Made by a program: the position numbers and the translations under genes. The notes below the pieces were generated by a model, which was not told the DNA's origin, searched no databases, and saw nothing but the letters and a program-made list of their open reading frames with translations. Shown here in pieces: positions 10,330-21,625 of a stretch of 64,000 bases of DNA (the first letter of the stretch is position 1; each line of letters opens with the position of its first letter). The DNA is taken from the NCBI GenBank assembly GCA_036417435.1, contig CM070902.1, forward strand, positions 133,723,886 through 133,787,885, in the 5' to 3' direction. The stretch comes from Inia geoffrensis. Taxonomy: Eukaryota; Chordata; Mammalia; Artiodactyla; Iniidae.

Positions 10330-11170
10330 AAATGTGTCCCACTTCAAGCACCACTCCCACTTCCCTTCCAGCCCACACTTCTTCGGCACGAGTCTCCCCG
10401 ACGCCGGACGCGGAGACCCCGGGAGGAACCCGCGGCCTGCAGGGCCCGGAGCCGGGAGCGGGCTCCCGGGGGAATTAAGGGGATGGGGAAAGGAGAGGTG
10501 AGGGGAGAGGGAGAAGGGTAGGGCTGGCCCTCGCCGCCCGCGCCTCAAACCACCGCCCCTCCCATCCGCACCACACACGCGGCGGGCGCGTCCACTCCGC
10601 CCGGGCCTCGCAAGAGGGGTCCTGGGAGAGGCCGCCGACGCCCGGTTACCGGCGCTCTGGAGTCCGGGAGGGTCGCGGTCCCCTGGGGATCGAGGGCAGA
10701 GCGCGCACCCATCTAGTCGCCCATGGCCGCGCACACGCCGCGGTCCCGCTCCTCCTTCCTGCTCGCGCCGGGAGCTGCGGGCGGCCCTGCGTCAAGCCCC
10801 AGCCTCAATAAAGGGCTTTGTGGTGCCGGCCCCTCCGCGAGGAGGCCGGGGCGCCGGGCCCGGACACACGCCCCGCGGGGTCCCCTCGGGGCGGGGGCTC
10901 CTTGTCCCACATACGAGGGCCGGCTCACGCTTGACGGGACAAAGCCCACAGCGACAGAAAGGGCTGTACGCGAGGCCTTTCCCTAAAAACGACGCTTCTG
11001 AGTGTGAGGAGGTTGTGTGAAGAGACCTGAGGAGTTGGTTTGGGGGCAGCACTTGCAGAAGCGCGCCCGGTTCTGACGTGCTGACTGTGCGTGAGTCTCA
11101 CGGATGCCCTGCAGGAGCGGAAGAGCTGTTAGCGCCCGCGGGCCCCGGTGCGTCAGGGCCGCTTTAAACC
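10330..11170 (-). promoter_or_regulatory. C4orf36: CpG island, probable C4orf36 promoter
   Basis: G+C-rich and CpG-dense, with several GC-box-like sites (ccgcccctccc at about 10553, ctccgcccggg at about 10595). It lies about 0.7-1.5 kb upstream of the first recognised C4orf36 exon. A possible minus-strand donor for a non-coding first exon is CGCCG/GTAACC at 10650/10649, but I cannot choose a start site or first exon with confidence. Whether it also fires on the plus strand is not visible. Confidence 0.7.
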
Positions 11171-11339
11171 CTAAAGCTCGAAACACCTCATGTGTGTTAA
11201 GGGCAAAATAGGATCTGAAAACGTGGCCTGATGGACTAGTTTCTGAAGTTACTACACTGTGGTGATTCGGGATGAACCTATATTTTAGAACGTCAGGTGG
11301 TCACCACTTAACATCAAATGAAAATATTAATAGTTTACC

Positions 11340-11560
11340 TCTTTTGTGTGACGGTTCTGGAGTCAGAACTGATTTGGAATTCTACTTCTGCCACTTGCTG
11401 ACTTTAGATCTTGCCTACGTAAGTTCTCTAAGCCTTAATTTCTTCACCTATAAAACAAGTGTAATATTCTATATCTTACGGGGTTGTTGTGAGGTTCAAA
11501 TATCGGGTCTGTAAATTCTCTGCCACAGGGTAAGTGCCCAATTATATAATTTTGAGCCTA
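11340..11560 (+). repeat. MIR, forward
   Basis: tctggagtcagaactgattt, 'ctgccacttgctgactttag', 'ttaatttcttcacctataaa' and 'ggggttgttgtgaggttcaa' occur in MIR order. Confidence 0.85.
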
Positions 11561-11725
11561 GTACCAACTTTATGGAATAGGCGAGGGATTACTAATTCCA
11601 ATTGTAGAGAGGAGGAATGAACTAGAGAGGTTAAAGGACTGCCCAAGGTCAGATAGCTAGTGAGTTACAGGGCCAACTTTTGAAACTAAACGCAGTACCC
11701 TTTCCACCCTGACAAGCTACTTCTG
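11560..11725 (-). repeat. MIR fragment, reverse
   Basis: gaggaatgaactagagaggt, 'ctgcccaaggtcagatagc' and 'tagtgagttacagggccaac' are in reverse-MIR order. It sits tail to tail with the preceding forward MIR. Confidence 0.75.
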
Positions 11726-11729
11726 ATAC

Positions 11730-12150
11730 TAGCTCCTGCCTAATTAGAGCTGGCTGGTAGTGTTGACCCACCTGTAGAGGATACTTTTGTGCCTGCCAGA
11801 AACAAGATGAGGACTCCCTTGCTCTTTAACATTTCTGTTCTAGTACCAATGGAAAAGGAGCCGCCAGGAGTGAAAGGGGGTGTTAGTATTTTAACACAAG
11901 GAATGGTGAAGCTATTAATGGATTGTGAAATCAAAGCAGTAGATATTCACCCGAATTTTTTTAATGGATTAACGTAGAATGGCGGGAAGGGGTAATGAGA
12001 ATACAACATGCAAATAAGTGTTTTTAAGTATCATTTTGTGGAACTTTCATTTCTGTTATACATATGTACTCATACACATACCTATGTGTATGTGAAGTTT
12101 CAGTGTAAAATACAGTTCTCTCAGTGGATCTAAAAAGTTTCAAATCCACC
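11730..12150. other. Gene-free stretch, unassigned
   Basis: A 62-codon open frame (11789-11977) has no recognisable family. The end, about 12050-12095, is a TATG/TACA-rich patch. No repeat family is assigned. Confidence 0.35.
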
Positions 12151-12345
12151 ATCTAGGATCATTTCATTTTAGAGACGAAACAGAGACCAAGTGGTTAACT
12201 GAGGTCACACCCAGATGGGGCAGAGATAGGCCACCTTACAGCTGAAGTGGCAATGGTTTCGTGGCCTGTTTTCTTTTTATAGATGAAGAAACGAAGATGC
12301 AGGGAGAGAATGTGGTGGGTCCAGGGTCACGCTGAGAGAGATCAG
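12150..12345 (-). repeat. Two MIR-like fragments, reverse
   Basis: gacgaaacagagaccaagtg...aactgaggtcacac and 'atagatgaagaaacgaagat...gggtccagggtcacgctgag' each resemble the reverse-MIR core. Confidence 0.55.
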
Positions 12346-12459
12346 TCTGTGATTTCTCCATTTGGGAACTCCATTTCCTGTATACATATATTATTCCTGA
12401 AAATTGTGTTTAGTTATTTCCTATATGACTCACTTTGAATAAATGTGGTGGAAGTTAGA

Positions 12460-12885
12460 GCATGACTTCTCAAACTAGCTCATAAAAGGTATTGTGGCTT
12501 CCTTCTTGCCCTCTCTCTTAGATCACTAACCCTGGAAGAGGTCGACTGGGACTGGCGTGTTGGGAGAACACTCAAGTCAGCTTATTGACATGCAAAGGAA
12601 TCAAGGCCTCTAACCAACAACTGGTGAGGAGCTGAGGCCTCTTGCAACCAACCATGTGAGTGAAACATCTTGGAAGCAGGTCCTCCAAGGCTCAGGCAAG
12701 CCTTCAGATGACTAGTCCCAGCTGATGTCCTCACTGAAACTTCATGGGAGATCCTAAGCCAGAACCACTTAACTAAAGCCACTTCAGGATTCCTGGCCCT
12801 GAGAAAAAACAAGATAACAAATGTTCATCATTTTAAGCCACCAACCTTAGGGATATTTGTTACAGAGCAATAGATAACTAATGTA
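12460..12885 (+). repeat. MLT1-type (ERVL-MaLR) LTR remnant
   Basis: Ends in the family's typical tail: agataacaaatgttcatcat, 'tttaagccaccaaccttagg' and 'ttacagagcaatagataact'. Upstream 'ggtcctccaaggctcaggca' and 'cttcagatgactagtcccag' fit the same LTR. Old and diverged. Confidence 0.75.
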
Positions 12886-13082
12886 CCATTAAGTATCTTA
12901 TTGTAAAAGGAATATTTTACATAGAAGAAAATAGCCATATTTTTATAATTGAGATTAATGGTTTGATTCAAATGAACAGTAAAACACATTATGCTTTACT
13001 GACATTTACTGGGCAGCTGATTTTTCTAAATCTCATCTAGGACCAGTATAGATCCTTAAAAACCATCAGCAGAGAAAATACA

Positions 13083-13302
13083 CTTGACCCTTTAACAACA
13101 GGAGTTTGAACTGTGCAGGTCCACTTATATGTGGATTTTTTCAGTAGTAAATACTACAGTACTACATGATCCAAGGATGGATAAATCTTTGGATACAGAG
13201 GAACCACAGATATGGAGGGCCAACTATAAGTTATACTCAGGTTTTTGACTGTGCAGGGGTCAGTGCCCCTGAGCCCTGCATTGTTCAAGGGTCAACAGTG
13301 TA
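13083..13302. mobile_element. MER2/Tigger2-type DNA transposon remnant
   Basis: Left end ttgaccctttaacaacagga and right end cattgttcaagggtcaac are inverted repeats of the pogo/Tigger2 type. Inner 'ctgtgcaggtccacttatat' and 'gactgtgcaggggtcagtgc' fit. Internally deleted and non-autonomous. Confidence 0.8.
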
Positions 13303-13456
13303 TGGTAACCACCACTCCCCCACATGGATTTATAAACAAAAATAGCACTAAATCCTATAGAATGTGGAAGGATATCCAATATAGATCTAGTTCTACCCGC
13401 ACCCCATTATCACTATTTCAGTATTTTCTTTTGAAATATCAAATTATTTCTAAACA

Positions 13457-13560
13457 TCTCTCTCACTCTGTCTTTCCCTCTCCCTCCCTCCTCCCCTCCC
13501 TCCTTTTCTCACTCTGTCTCTATCTCTATGACCTCTCTCCCCCTGTTTTTCTGGTGCCCT
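13457..13560. repeat. Pyrimidine-rich low-complexity tract
   Basis: Runs of tctc, ctccc and tctgtc with almost no purines on the plus strand from 13457 to about 13550. Confidence 0.9.
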
Positions 13561-13649
13561 ACACACATCTTCCTGTTGGATAAGCCTTCACTGATCTCAT
13601 CTATTCCAGAAAGTTGACACTTTTCATTTAAACTGGTTAAGAGAACATT

Positions 13650-13664
13650 GCTGCCACCTAGTGA
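13650..13664 (-). promoter_or_regulatory. CTCF-like motif, reverse orientation
   Basis: gctgccacctagtg is close to the reverse complement of the CTCF core. Motif match only. Confidence 0.4.
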
Positions 13665-13709
13665 TAAAATTAAAGTACAAAGGAGGACTGTAAAGGAGAC
13701 AATAATCAT

Positions 13710-13930
13710 AACACAAAAACAATACTAGTGTGATAACATTTACTGTACTTTGGGCACTGTTCTAGGTACTTCATATACATTGTCTCATTTAATTATCACA
13801 ACAATAGATGCTATTATTTAATGATGTAATCTTCCGGTTATTAGAGAAAGAAAAAACAGACCCTTCAAGCAGGTCACAGGATTTGACCCAAGACTGTGAT
13901 TCTGATTTTCTGCTCTCTCTACCGCACTAT
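13710..13930 (-). repeat. MIR, reverse
   Basis: ttgggcactgttctaggtac, 'caagcaggtcacaggatttg' and 'gtgattctgattttctgctc' appear in reverse-MIR order. Confidence 0.8.
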
Positions 13931-14119
13931 ACATCGTCCCAGGATTGTAATTAGGGCAAAGTGTTAGAGTATATACTTGTAAATATTTTTGAAACTGCCC
14001 TTTTCGAACATTCTGTTAATTTCTCATCATATATGCAGTATATATGTATCCGTTCTACTTTCAAAGAGCAATGTTTTATTTCTTTTAACTTATTATGTAA
14101 ATCACAGAGGCAACCTACA

Positions 14120-14417
14120 TTTTTTCATGGCTACACCCAAAACTTCTCTAGGAATGATACCAACTCGAAGACAGTGATAAAGTAATTCATCTGCAAAAAC
14201 TTTACAATCACCAAAGAACTTAACAGCACTGAAAACCCTAAATGTTCTCAACCCAAAACTTCTGGCTACACCCAAAACTTTTTTTTTTCATGGCTACACC
14301 CAAAACTTCTCTAGGAATGATACCAACTCGAAGACAGTGATAAAGTAATTCATCTGCAAAACCTTTACAATCACCAAAGAACTTAACAGCACTGAAAACC
14401 CTAAATGTTCTCAACCC
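14120..14417. repeat. 135-bp direct duplication with one mismatch
   Basis: 14120-14254 and 14283-14417 are the same sequence except one A/C difference (ctgcaaaaac against ctgcaaaacc). The 28-base spacer contains a third partial copy (ggctacacccaaaactt). Units start ttttttcatggctacaccc and end ctcaaccc. Confidence 0.95.
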
Positions 14418-14419
14418 TT

Positions 14420-14800
14420 CTGTACTATCACCTTCCTAATTCTCTCACTTCTCTAGCTACTCCGTCCCGTGTTTCCCTCTTTGTTCCTCCGCTTAAATTG
14501 GTTTATGCCTGTAGTTGTGATGCCCTTCTTCCTCTATTTGTTCTACCCCAGTACCCTCAGTGGCTCTACTAGTGGCTCTACTCTCAGTAATGTAATTATC
14601 ACTTCTCTTTGGATGAAATCTGATCTCTAGCCAGCCTTGCCTTCTTTCTGAATTCATATCCTGCATTTCCACTGGTTTGTGGGAACTTCCTACCTGAATA
14701 TCCCATTCAGCTGAAAATTTCAGCATATCCAAAATGTAATTCATCACCTACTCCCTAAACCATCTCTTCTGTTTCTATTTCTGGGGATGCCCCAGGAGTC
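14420..14800 (+). repeat. L2 fragment, forward
   Basis: acttcctacctgaatatccc, 'catatccaaaatgtaattca' and 'cacctactccctaaaccatc' follow the L2 3' region. A small repeat (gtggctctact twice, about 14560-14581) is present. Confidence 0.65.
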
Positions 14801-14839
14801 TCCCATGAGCCACACTTAGAGCATCAAGCCATTTTAAAG

Positions 14840-15060
14840 CATATTGTTGGGCAGCTAGTCCATGCCAGCCATCATTCTTGGCCATCTTACATGACATCTG
14901 ATCCTCACAGCTTAGGAGGGAAGAAGAAAATAGTTTCCCTATACAGTAAAGGGGAAAAGAGTTTATAGGGTTACAAGATGACTTGCTTACAATAACACAA
15001 CTAGTAAGTTGCAGAGTCAAATTTAACCCAGGTCTGTTTCACTCCTGACCTACCTCCTTG
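14840..15060 (-). repeat. MIR, reverse
   Basis: gcttacaataacacaactag, 'taagttgcagagtcaaattt' and 'aacccaggtctgtttcactc' occur in reverse-MIR order. Confidence 0.8.
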
Positions 15061-16690
15061 AGTTCTCTGGATCTTATGACTGGACTCTATGTCCTTTTGT
15101 CCGTCATTGTAACCTTACAACATTCACTACCCACCCATTTTATTTGAGGTCAATGGAGTATGTTTCTGTACCTTAAACACATGATTTTCTGACCAGAACA
15201 AAAAATAATAGCCTCAGCTAGTGTCTTCTTTGCTCTGCTTAGAGGCAGAAGTTACAATTTTCTAGGTACCGAATTCTCCTGTTCTTTGGGAGTCAAAGCA
15301 GATCAGAATCCGTTATCCTGATCCAAGACTATGACATGTGATTTACAGCCCAGGATTCTCCCCAGGACAAAATCTGGAGCAGTGGGGATCCCTGGCTGGC
15401 TCTCAGGAGGGCACTACAAACTGCATCTACCATGAAGCTGTTTACACCAGAAGAGCTCAGCCCCTGACAGCAACACTTGAATTCCTCCATTGCACAAGCA
15501 TAAAACATTTGTTTTAAGAATGGGAAGAAAGGTCTTTCTTTGCACAGCTTAATATATGAGGCCTTTGGGATGTTACAGCATCACCCTATAAGGTTCAAAT
15601 TAAAACAAAGAATTTATCTGCTTCAGTCCAATTGACATTTCAATTTCATGCTAATTCGTAATGTTACTTTAAAAGTAAGTAGGAAATTAGGAGCAATCAG
15701 AAAACAATACATGAGATCTCTCATTATTCATTAAATATTTGTTACAATGATTCACAGTTTGTTGAGTTTTCAAATATATTATAAATCACATCAATTGAAC
15801 TCCTTTCCTGAGTAGGTAGAGACCATCTGAAGAGGTGGTATGCTCTGATAGAAAGGGTCTAACTAGGAATCCAAAACACCTGGACTGTAGACTCTGTTCA
15901 TAAATATGAATGGTTTCTAAGCCTTTGTATCATTTATGAAACCTAATATGTAGCTCTCAGAAATAGTTTTATGATTGAGTCCATGAATTTGTCTAAATCC
16001 TTCACATAAATATTTCAGTGCTAAGTCATTAATAAGTTAGTAAAGGACAATAATTTTACCTATTTTATATTTTGGCATATTTGTGTAAAGAATTCATTAA
16101 AGTTAGTATATAAAAGGTTATAAATTTTGTTTGTCCTAAAACTTTTTCTTTTGAAGATTAATATCCCAGGTTTACCGTATCCATAAACTCTTTAACTTTA
16201 TTCATTTCAGTGATTCATATTTCATCTTAAGCTTTAATTCAGTTAAACTTAAGGCAATTTAACACATATCTATTGAGCATTTTCTGTATGCAGGGTTCTG
16301 TGATTGGCCCCTACAGTTTAAACTTTGACCTCCCTTTCCTCCCTCCCCCCATGTGGAAGAAAAGCTCTTTTCCCTTGAAGATTTAAGTCAGTTATGAAAA
16401 AGATACATTCTCAGCTTGGAGAGATATGGAAAAAAGAAATCATTGCTTCTCTTTCTGTCAGTTGTGAAAGTTGTCTTGAAATAATTAAGATTCCTTTTTT
16501 AAGACAAAATCTTAAATTAGAATGCATATAAGCTCCCATAGGCAATAAATATCAATCTACTAAAATTCTGGATTTTAAAAAAAGGAATTATTTCAAAGCA
16601 TAGAATTTCTTATACTTGCTCAAACACTGACTTCCTAATGTTAAACCTATCTGTGAATTTTACTCCTTAATTTTTTGTCATCTGCTTGAA
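15060..16690. other. Gene-free stretch, largely unassigned
   Basis: No exon-like frame. A CTCF-like site (tcaggagggcacta, 15403-15416), a weak L2-like reverse tail at about 16266-16305 and AT-rich unique-looking sequence. Confidence 0.4.
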
Positions 16691-16696
16691 CCTCTA

Positions 16697-16960
16697 AGAC
16701 AAATTCTTTTTTTTTAAACTTTATCATGGGATAATTGAAAAATATAATTGTATGTATTTAAGGTGTACAAAGTGATGATTTTGATATGCATATACATTAT
16801 AAAATGATTGCCAAGGTCAAGAAAATTAACACATCCATCACCCCACATAGTGAACACATTAACTCTGTGTGTGTGTGTGTTTGTTTAGAATGCTTAAGAT
16901 CTACTTTCAGCAACTTTCAAGTATACAATACTGTATTACTAACTATAATCGCCAATTCTT
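16697..16960. repeat. L1M 3' UTR fragment
   Basis: acaaagtgatgattttgata, 'cacatccatcaccccacata' and 'gtatacaatactgtattact' are old L1 3' UTR phrases. It includes a (GT)n run at 16866-16881. Confidence 0.65.
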
Positions 16961-17052
16961 TTTTTTTTCATTTTTTCACTTTGAATTTGGAAGCTTTACC
17001 TACAATCACTGTTTCAGTCCACTGCAATAGCTTCTACGTGCTCAGATTATCC

Positions 17053-17414
17053 TTTTTTTTTTTTTTACTTTATTTATTATTTTAATTTTTGGCTGCGTTA
17101 GGTCTTCGTTGCTGTGCGCAGGCTTTTCTCTAGTTGCAGTGAGCGGGGGCTACTCCTCGCCATGGTGCACGGCCTTCTCATTGCGGTGGCTTCTCTTGTT
17201 GCAGAGCATGGGCTCTAAGTGCACATGCTTCAGTAGTTATGGCACATGAGCTCAGTAGTTGTGGCTCACAGGCTCTAGAGCACAGGCTCAGTAGTTGTGG
17301 CACATGGGCTTAGTTGCTCCACGACATGTGGGATCTTCCTGGACCAGGGCTCGAACCCATGTCCCCTGCATTGGCAGGTGGACTGTCAGCCACTGCTCCA
17401 CCAGGGAAGCCCCT
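17053..17414 (-). repeat. CHR-family SINE, long form, reverse
   Basis: Poly-T start, ggctgcgttaggtcttcgtt...and the end 'tccaccagggaagcccc', which is the reverse complement of the SINE head. Confidence 0.92.
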
Positions 17415-17429
17415 ATAGTCACAAATTCT

Positions 17430-17725
17430 TATATTTATTTTTTTATTGAAGTATAGTTGATTTACAATGGTGTATTAATTACTGTTGTACAGAAAAGCAA
17501 TTCAGTTATATATATATATTTTTTAATATTCTTTTCCATTATGGTTTATCATAGAATATTGAATATAGCTCTCTGTGCTATAACAGTAGGACCTTGCTGT
17601 TTATCCATTCTGTGTACAAAAGCTTACATCTGCTAACCCCAACCTCCCTTTCTATCCTTCCCCCAACCCCCTCCCACTTGGCAACCACCAGTCTGATCTC
17701 TATGTCTGTAGTCACCGATCCTTAA
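17430..17725 (-). repeat. L1 3' UTR fragment, reverse
   Basis: ttattgaagtatagttgatt, 'tacaatggtgtattaattac' and 'ctctgtgctataacagtagg' are the reverse complement of the L1 terminus. Confidence 0.85.
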
Positions 17726-17820
17726 TTGTTTCTCAGCTTCCATTTCTACTTTCAATGTACTAACAATAAGTCAAAGGACACCCCCTGCAGCTTATTAGTA
17801 GGCACTGCACCCTAACGTGA

Positions 17821-18306
17821 TGCTTTTTTTTTTTTTTAATCTTTATTGGAGTTATAATTACTTTACAATGGTGTGTTAGTTTCTTCTTTATAACAAAATG
17901 AATCAGCTATACATATACATATATCCCCATATCTCCTCCCTCTTGCGTCTCCTCCCACCCTCCCTATTCCACCCCTCTAGGTGGTCACAAAGCAGAGAGC
18001 TGATCTCCCTGTGCTATGCAACTGCTTCCCACTAGCTATCTATTTTACATTTGGTAGTATATATAAGTCCATGCCACTCTCTCACTTTGTCTCAGCTTAC
18101 CCTTCCCCCTCCCCATGTCCTCAAGTCCATTCTCTATGTCTGCGTCTTTATTCCTGTCCTGCCCCTAGGTTCTTCATAACCATTTTTTTTTCTTTAGATT
18201 CCATATATATGTCTTAGCATACAGTATTTGTTTTTCTCTTTCTGACTTCACTCTGTATGACAGACTCTAGGTCCATCCACCTCACTACAAATAACTCAAT
18301 TTCATT
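17821..18306 (-). mobile_element. L1 3' end, reverse; left arm of an inverted L1 pair
   Basis: Poly-T, then the reverse complement of the L1 3' UTR back to the sequence aatgaaattg (18306-18297 on the minus strand). It joins directly to the oppositely oriented block at 18307. Confidence 0.88.
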
Positions 18307-18613
18307 AAAAAACTAAAAATAGTACTGCCATACAACCCAGCCATCCCACTACTAGGCATATACCCTGAGAAAACCATAATTCAAAAACAGTCATGTACCA
18401 CAATGTTCATTGCAGCTCTATTTACAATAGCCAGGATATGGAAGCAACCTAAGTGTCCATCGACAGTTGAATAGATAAAGAAGATGTGGCACATATATAC
18501 AATGGAATATTACTCAGCCATAAAAAAAGAAATGAAATTGAAACTGATTCACTTTGTTATAAAGCAGAAACTAACACACCATTGTAAAGCAATTATACTC
18601 CAATAAAAACGTT
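18307..18613 (+). mobile_element. L1 ORF2 tail and terminus, forward; right arm of the inverted pair
   Basis: Forward ORF2 3' sequence (cccagccatcccactactag..., tttacaatagccaggatatg) runs to aatgaaattg at 18531-18540. It then skips to the L1 terminus (ctgattcactttgttataaa...ctccaataaaaa). The skipped piece is what the left arm contains. Confidence 0.88.
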
Positions 18614-19004
18614 AAAAATGCTTTTAATTTTTAAGGTTTATTTCATATATACTGTATATTTGAGAAAGGAAATAACAGAGACAAAACAATGTTAGGACAA
18701 ACTCATCTCTATGCCAAAGTTAAGCAAATTCTCTCAAATGTATCTAAGTAGCTTTATAGTTTCCTTGAATATCTAAAACAAGTATTCTATTCTAAATCTC
18801 AGGAATTGGAAATGTTCAGAATAATACTTCATATTCCAGGGGTGCTTTATATTTTGCAAGTTGTGAGTCTTTCAAAGAAGACTTGAAACCCCACAGCAGA
18901 GTGACAATTAATGATTTTCTAGTAATGTTTATAAGAGCCAACATTGGCCTTACACCTTTAGCCAAAATGTACGTATGGGAGGCAGAATTCTAAAATGATC
19001 CCTG

Positions 19005-19562
19005 GGTGTGGAGAGAAGGGAGCCCTCCTGCACTGCTGGTGGGAATGTAAATGGTGCAGCCACTATGGGGAGCAGTATGGAGGCTCCCTAAAAACTAAAA
19101 ATAGAGCTACCATATGACCCAGCAATCCCTCTCCTTGGCATATATCCGGGCAAAACCATAGTTCAAAAAGATACATGCACCCCAGTGTTCATTGCAGCAC
19201 TATTTACAATAGCCAGGACATGGAAGCAACCTAAGTGTCCATCGACAGATGAATAGATAAAGAAGATGTGGCACATATATACAATGGAATATTACTCAGC
19301 CATAAAAAAGAACAAAATAATACCATTTGCAGCAACATGGATGGACCTAGAGATTATCATACTAAGTAAAGCAAGTCAGAGAAAGACAAATATCATATGA
19401 CATCACTTCTATGTGGAATCTAAAAAAATGGTACAAATGAACTTATTTACAAAACAGAAATAGAATCACAGGTGTAGAAAACAAACTTATGGTTACCGGG
19501 GGGGAAAGGTGGTGGAGGGCTAGATTGGGAGTTAGGGATTGACATATACACAATACTATATA
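19005..19562 (+). mobile_element. L1 fragment (ORF2 end and part of 3' UTR), lacking an A tail
   Basis: gtgtggagagaagggagccc, 'tttacaatagccaggacatg', 'gcagcaacatggatggacct' and 'atgtggaatctaaaaaaatg'. It stops inside the 3' UTR at 'gacatatacacaatactata' with no terminus or poly(A). Confidence 0.85.
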
Positions 19563-19920
19563 TGTTGAAGTTCTAACACCTGGTACCTTAGAATGGCTGT
19601 ATTTAGAGATAGGGCCTTTAAAAAAGGTAATTAAGGTAAATTGAGGTTATATGAGTCAGCCTTAATCCAATGTGACCAGTGTCCTTATAAGAAGAGAATA
19701 TTAGAACTCAGACATGCACAGAGGGAAAACAATGTGTGGACACAGGGAGGAGAAGATGACCATATAAAAGCAAAGGAGAAAAGTCTCAGAATGAAAACCA
19801 GCCCTGCTGACAGCTTGGTCTCAGAATTCTAGCCTCTAGAAATGACAGGGAAGTAAATTTATGTTGTTTAAGCCACATAGGCTGTGGTACTTCATTATGG
19901 CAGATCTAGCAAACTAATAC
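19563..19920 (+). repeat. Inner MLT1-type LTR (3' part)
   Basis: tatgttgaagttctaacacc, 'gtgaccagtgtccttataag', 'ctgctgacagcttggtctca' and the end 'gcagatctagcaaactaata' are typical MLT1 phrases. Its 5' start is replaced by the L1 fragment. Confidence 0.75.
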
Positions 19921-20744
19921 AGCTCCCAAAATTCCCACCTACCTATGTACACACTCTGTATAAGCTGCCATGGAAGTGAGCTGCCATGTTGTGGCTAGAA
20001 CATAAGGCTGGCCACTAAGAGTCAAGAGTAACCACTGCTGACAGCCAGCAAGATAACAGGGACCCCAATCTTAAACTACAAGGAACTCAATTCTGCCAAC
20101 AGCCTCTGTGAGCTTGGAAGAGGCTTTGAAGAGCCTGTGATAGAAAGGGTCTATCAGATGAGAATGTGGCCTAGCTGACACCTTCATTTCAGCCTTGTGA
20201 AGTTCTAAGCAGAGAACCAGCTGTGCCAAGCCCAAGCTTCTCTGATCTGTGAGATAATAATTGGGTGGTCTTTTAGACTGCTAAAGTTTTGTAGTACTGA
20301 TTTGCAGGACAGAAAACCAACACGGTATGAATGCAACTGCAAACCCAAGAGTTGGGTCATCACTGTGTGTGATTCAAGGTCACTTAATTTATAACACCTC
20401 AGAGAAGACAAGGCACCCAGGAGGATCTCTCTTTTTCCCATGGTGTCTTAATAAGTCCCTGATATTTTTTTATTAGAATTCTAAGTTGAAATTTCCCCTT
20501 CCTGTTTCAAGTACTGCAATGTTCATTCAGAATTAATAGTGGATAGTTTTCATTTTTGGCTGCCCAAGATCTGTTCTACTTCCTTTATTGAAGTGTGTGC
20601 CTGTATGAGTTTTGAGGGGAAATAGGGCTTACCTTGCACTACAAAAAGACCAAACTCCTCCCTCTCTGGCCCCATTGGTCAGGACACAACCTCTACCCTG
20701 TTCTTGGCTCCCTCCTGGATTTTGGAATCTAAAGCAGGTAATAT

Positions 20745-21183
20745 GTATAGATGCGGAGCTTAATTTCCATCCCCTTGACTGTGGGCTGGACTTAGTGACT
20801 CTCTTCTAACAAATAGAAGACAGTAGAAGTGACTGTGTATGACTCAGAGACTCCATCATAAAAGGTACATGTGGCTGCCTGCATGTCCTTTTCAGATCAC
20901 TTGCTTTGGGGGAAGCCAGCCACCCTGTTGAGCAGTCCTATGGAGAGACCATGGAATGAAAAACTGAGGCCTCAGGTCAACAGCCATATGAGTGAGCCAT
21001 CTTAAGAAGTGGATCCTCCGGCCCCAGTTAAGCTTTCAGATGACTACAGCCCTTGCCAACATCTTGACTGCCATCTCATCAGAGACCCAGGGCCAGAAAC
21101 ATCCAACTAAGCTGCCCTCAAATTCCTAACCCACAGCAACTGTGAGATAACATGTCAATTTTAAGCCACTAAATTTGGAGTAG
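20745..21183 (+). repeat. MLT1-type LTR remnant, interrupted by a SINE
   Basis: gacttagtgactctcttcta, 'ggcctcaggtcaacagccat', 'aactgtgagataacatgtca' and 'tttaagccactaaatttgga'. The last few bases (gttactccagtagataacta) resume after the SINE at about 21516. Confidence 0.75.
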
Positions 21184-21491
21184 GGACTTCTGTGGTGGCA
21201 CAGTGTTAAGAATCCACCTGGCAATACAGGGTATGTGGGTCTGAGTCCTGGTCTGGGAAGATCCCACATGCCACAGAGCAACTAAGCCCATGTGCCACAA
21301 CTACTGAGCCTGTGTGCCACAACTACTGAAGCCCACGTGCCTAGAGCCCATGCTCCACAACAAGAGAAGCCACTGCAGTGAGAAGCCCATGCACCACAAT
21401 GAAGAGTAGCCCTCACTTGCAGCAACTAGAGAATGCTCATGTGCAGCAACAAAGACCCAATGCAGCCAAAAATATAAATAAATAAATAAAT
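21183..21491 (+). repeat. CHR-family SINE, long form
   Basis: gggacttctgtggtggcaca head, long body with repeated 'ccacaactactga', (aaat)n tail. One base is missing in the A box region (cagtgttaag), showing age. Confidence 0.92.
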
Positions 21492-21625
21492 TTAGTTAGT
21501 TATTTTTTTAAAATTTGTTACTCCAGTAGATAACTAACACAATAGACTAGATTACTCTTACATGAAAAAGAAAGAAACACAGAAGGAAAGAGCTGGAAAT
21601 GAGGAGGAGTTAAGAGGAGAAAGAA

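Larger units (their letters stand above)
18978..20330 (+). repeat. Outer MLT1-type LTR, split by an L1 fragment and a second MLT1-type LTR
   Basis: The 5' end is ggaggcagaattctaaaatg (18978-19000). The LTR resumes at about 19921 with 'ctcccaaaattcccacctac' and runs through 'gacagccagcaagataacag', 'tctgccaacagcctctgtga' and 'ctgtgagataataattgggt'. The join is consistent with one LTR interrupted by 19005-19920. Confidence 0.7.

Noticed and set aside
10327..10949. Long minus-strand and plus-strand open frames in the first CpG island
   Set aside because: Low-complexity Pro/Arg/Gly/Ala compositions typical of GC-rich DNA read in any frame. No family match and no splice support.
17821..18613. Possible foldback DNA transposon
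   Set aside because: Both arms are clearly L1 3' sequence; no transposase or terminal inverted repeats of DNA-transposon type.
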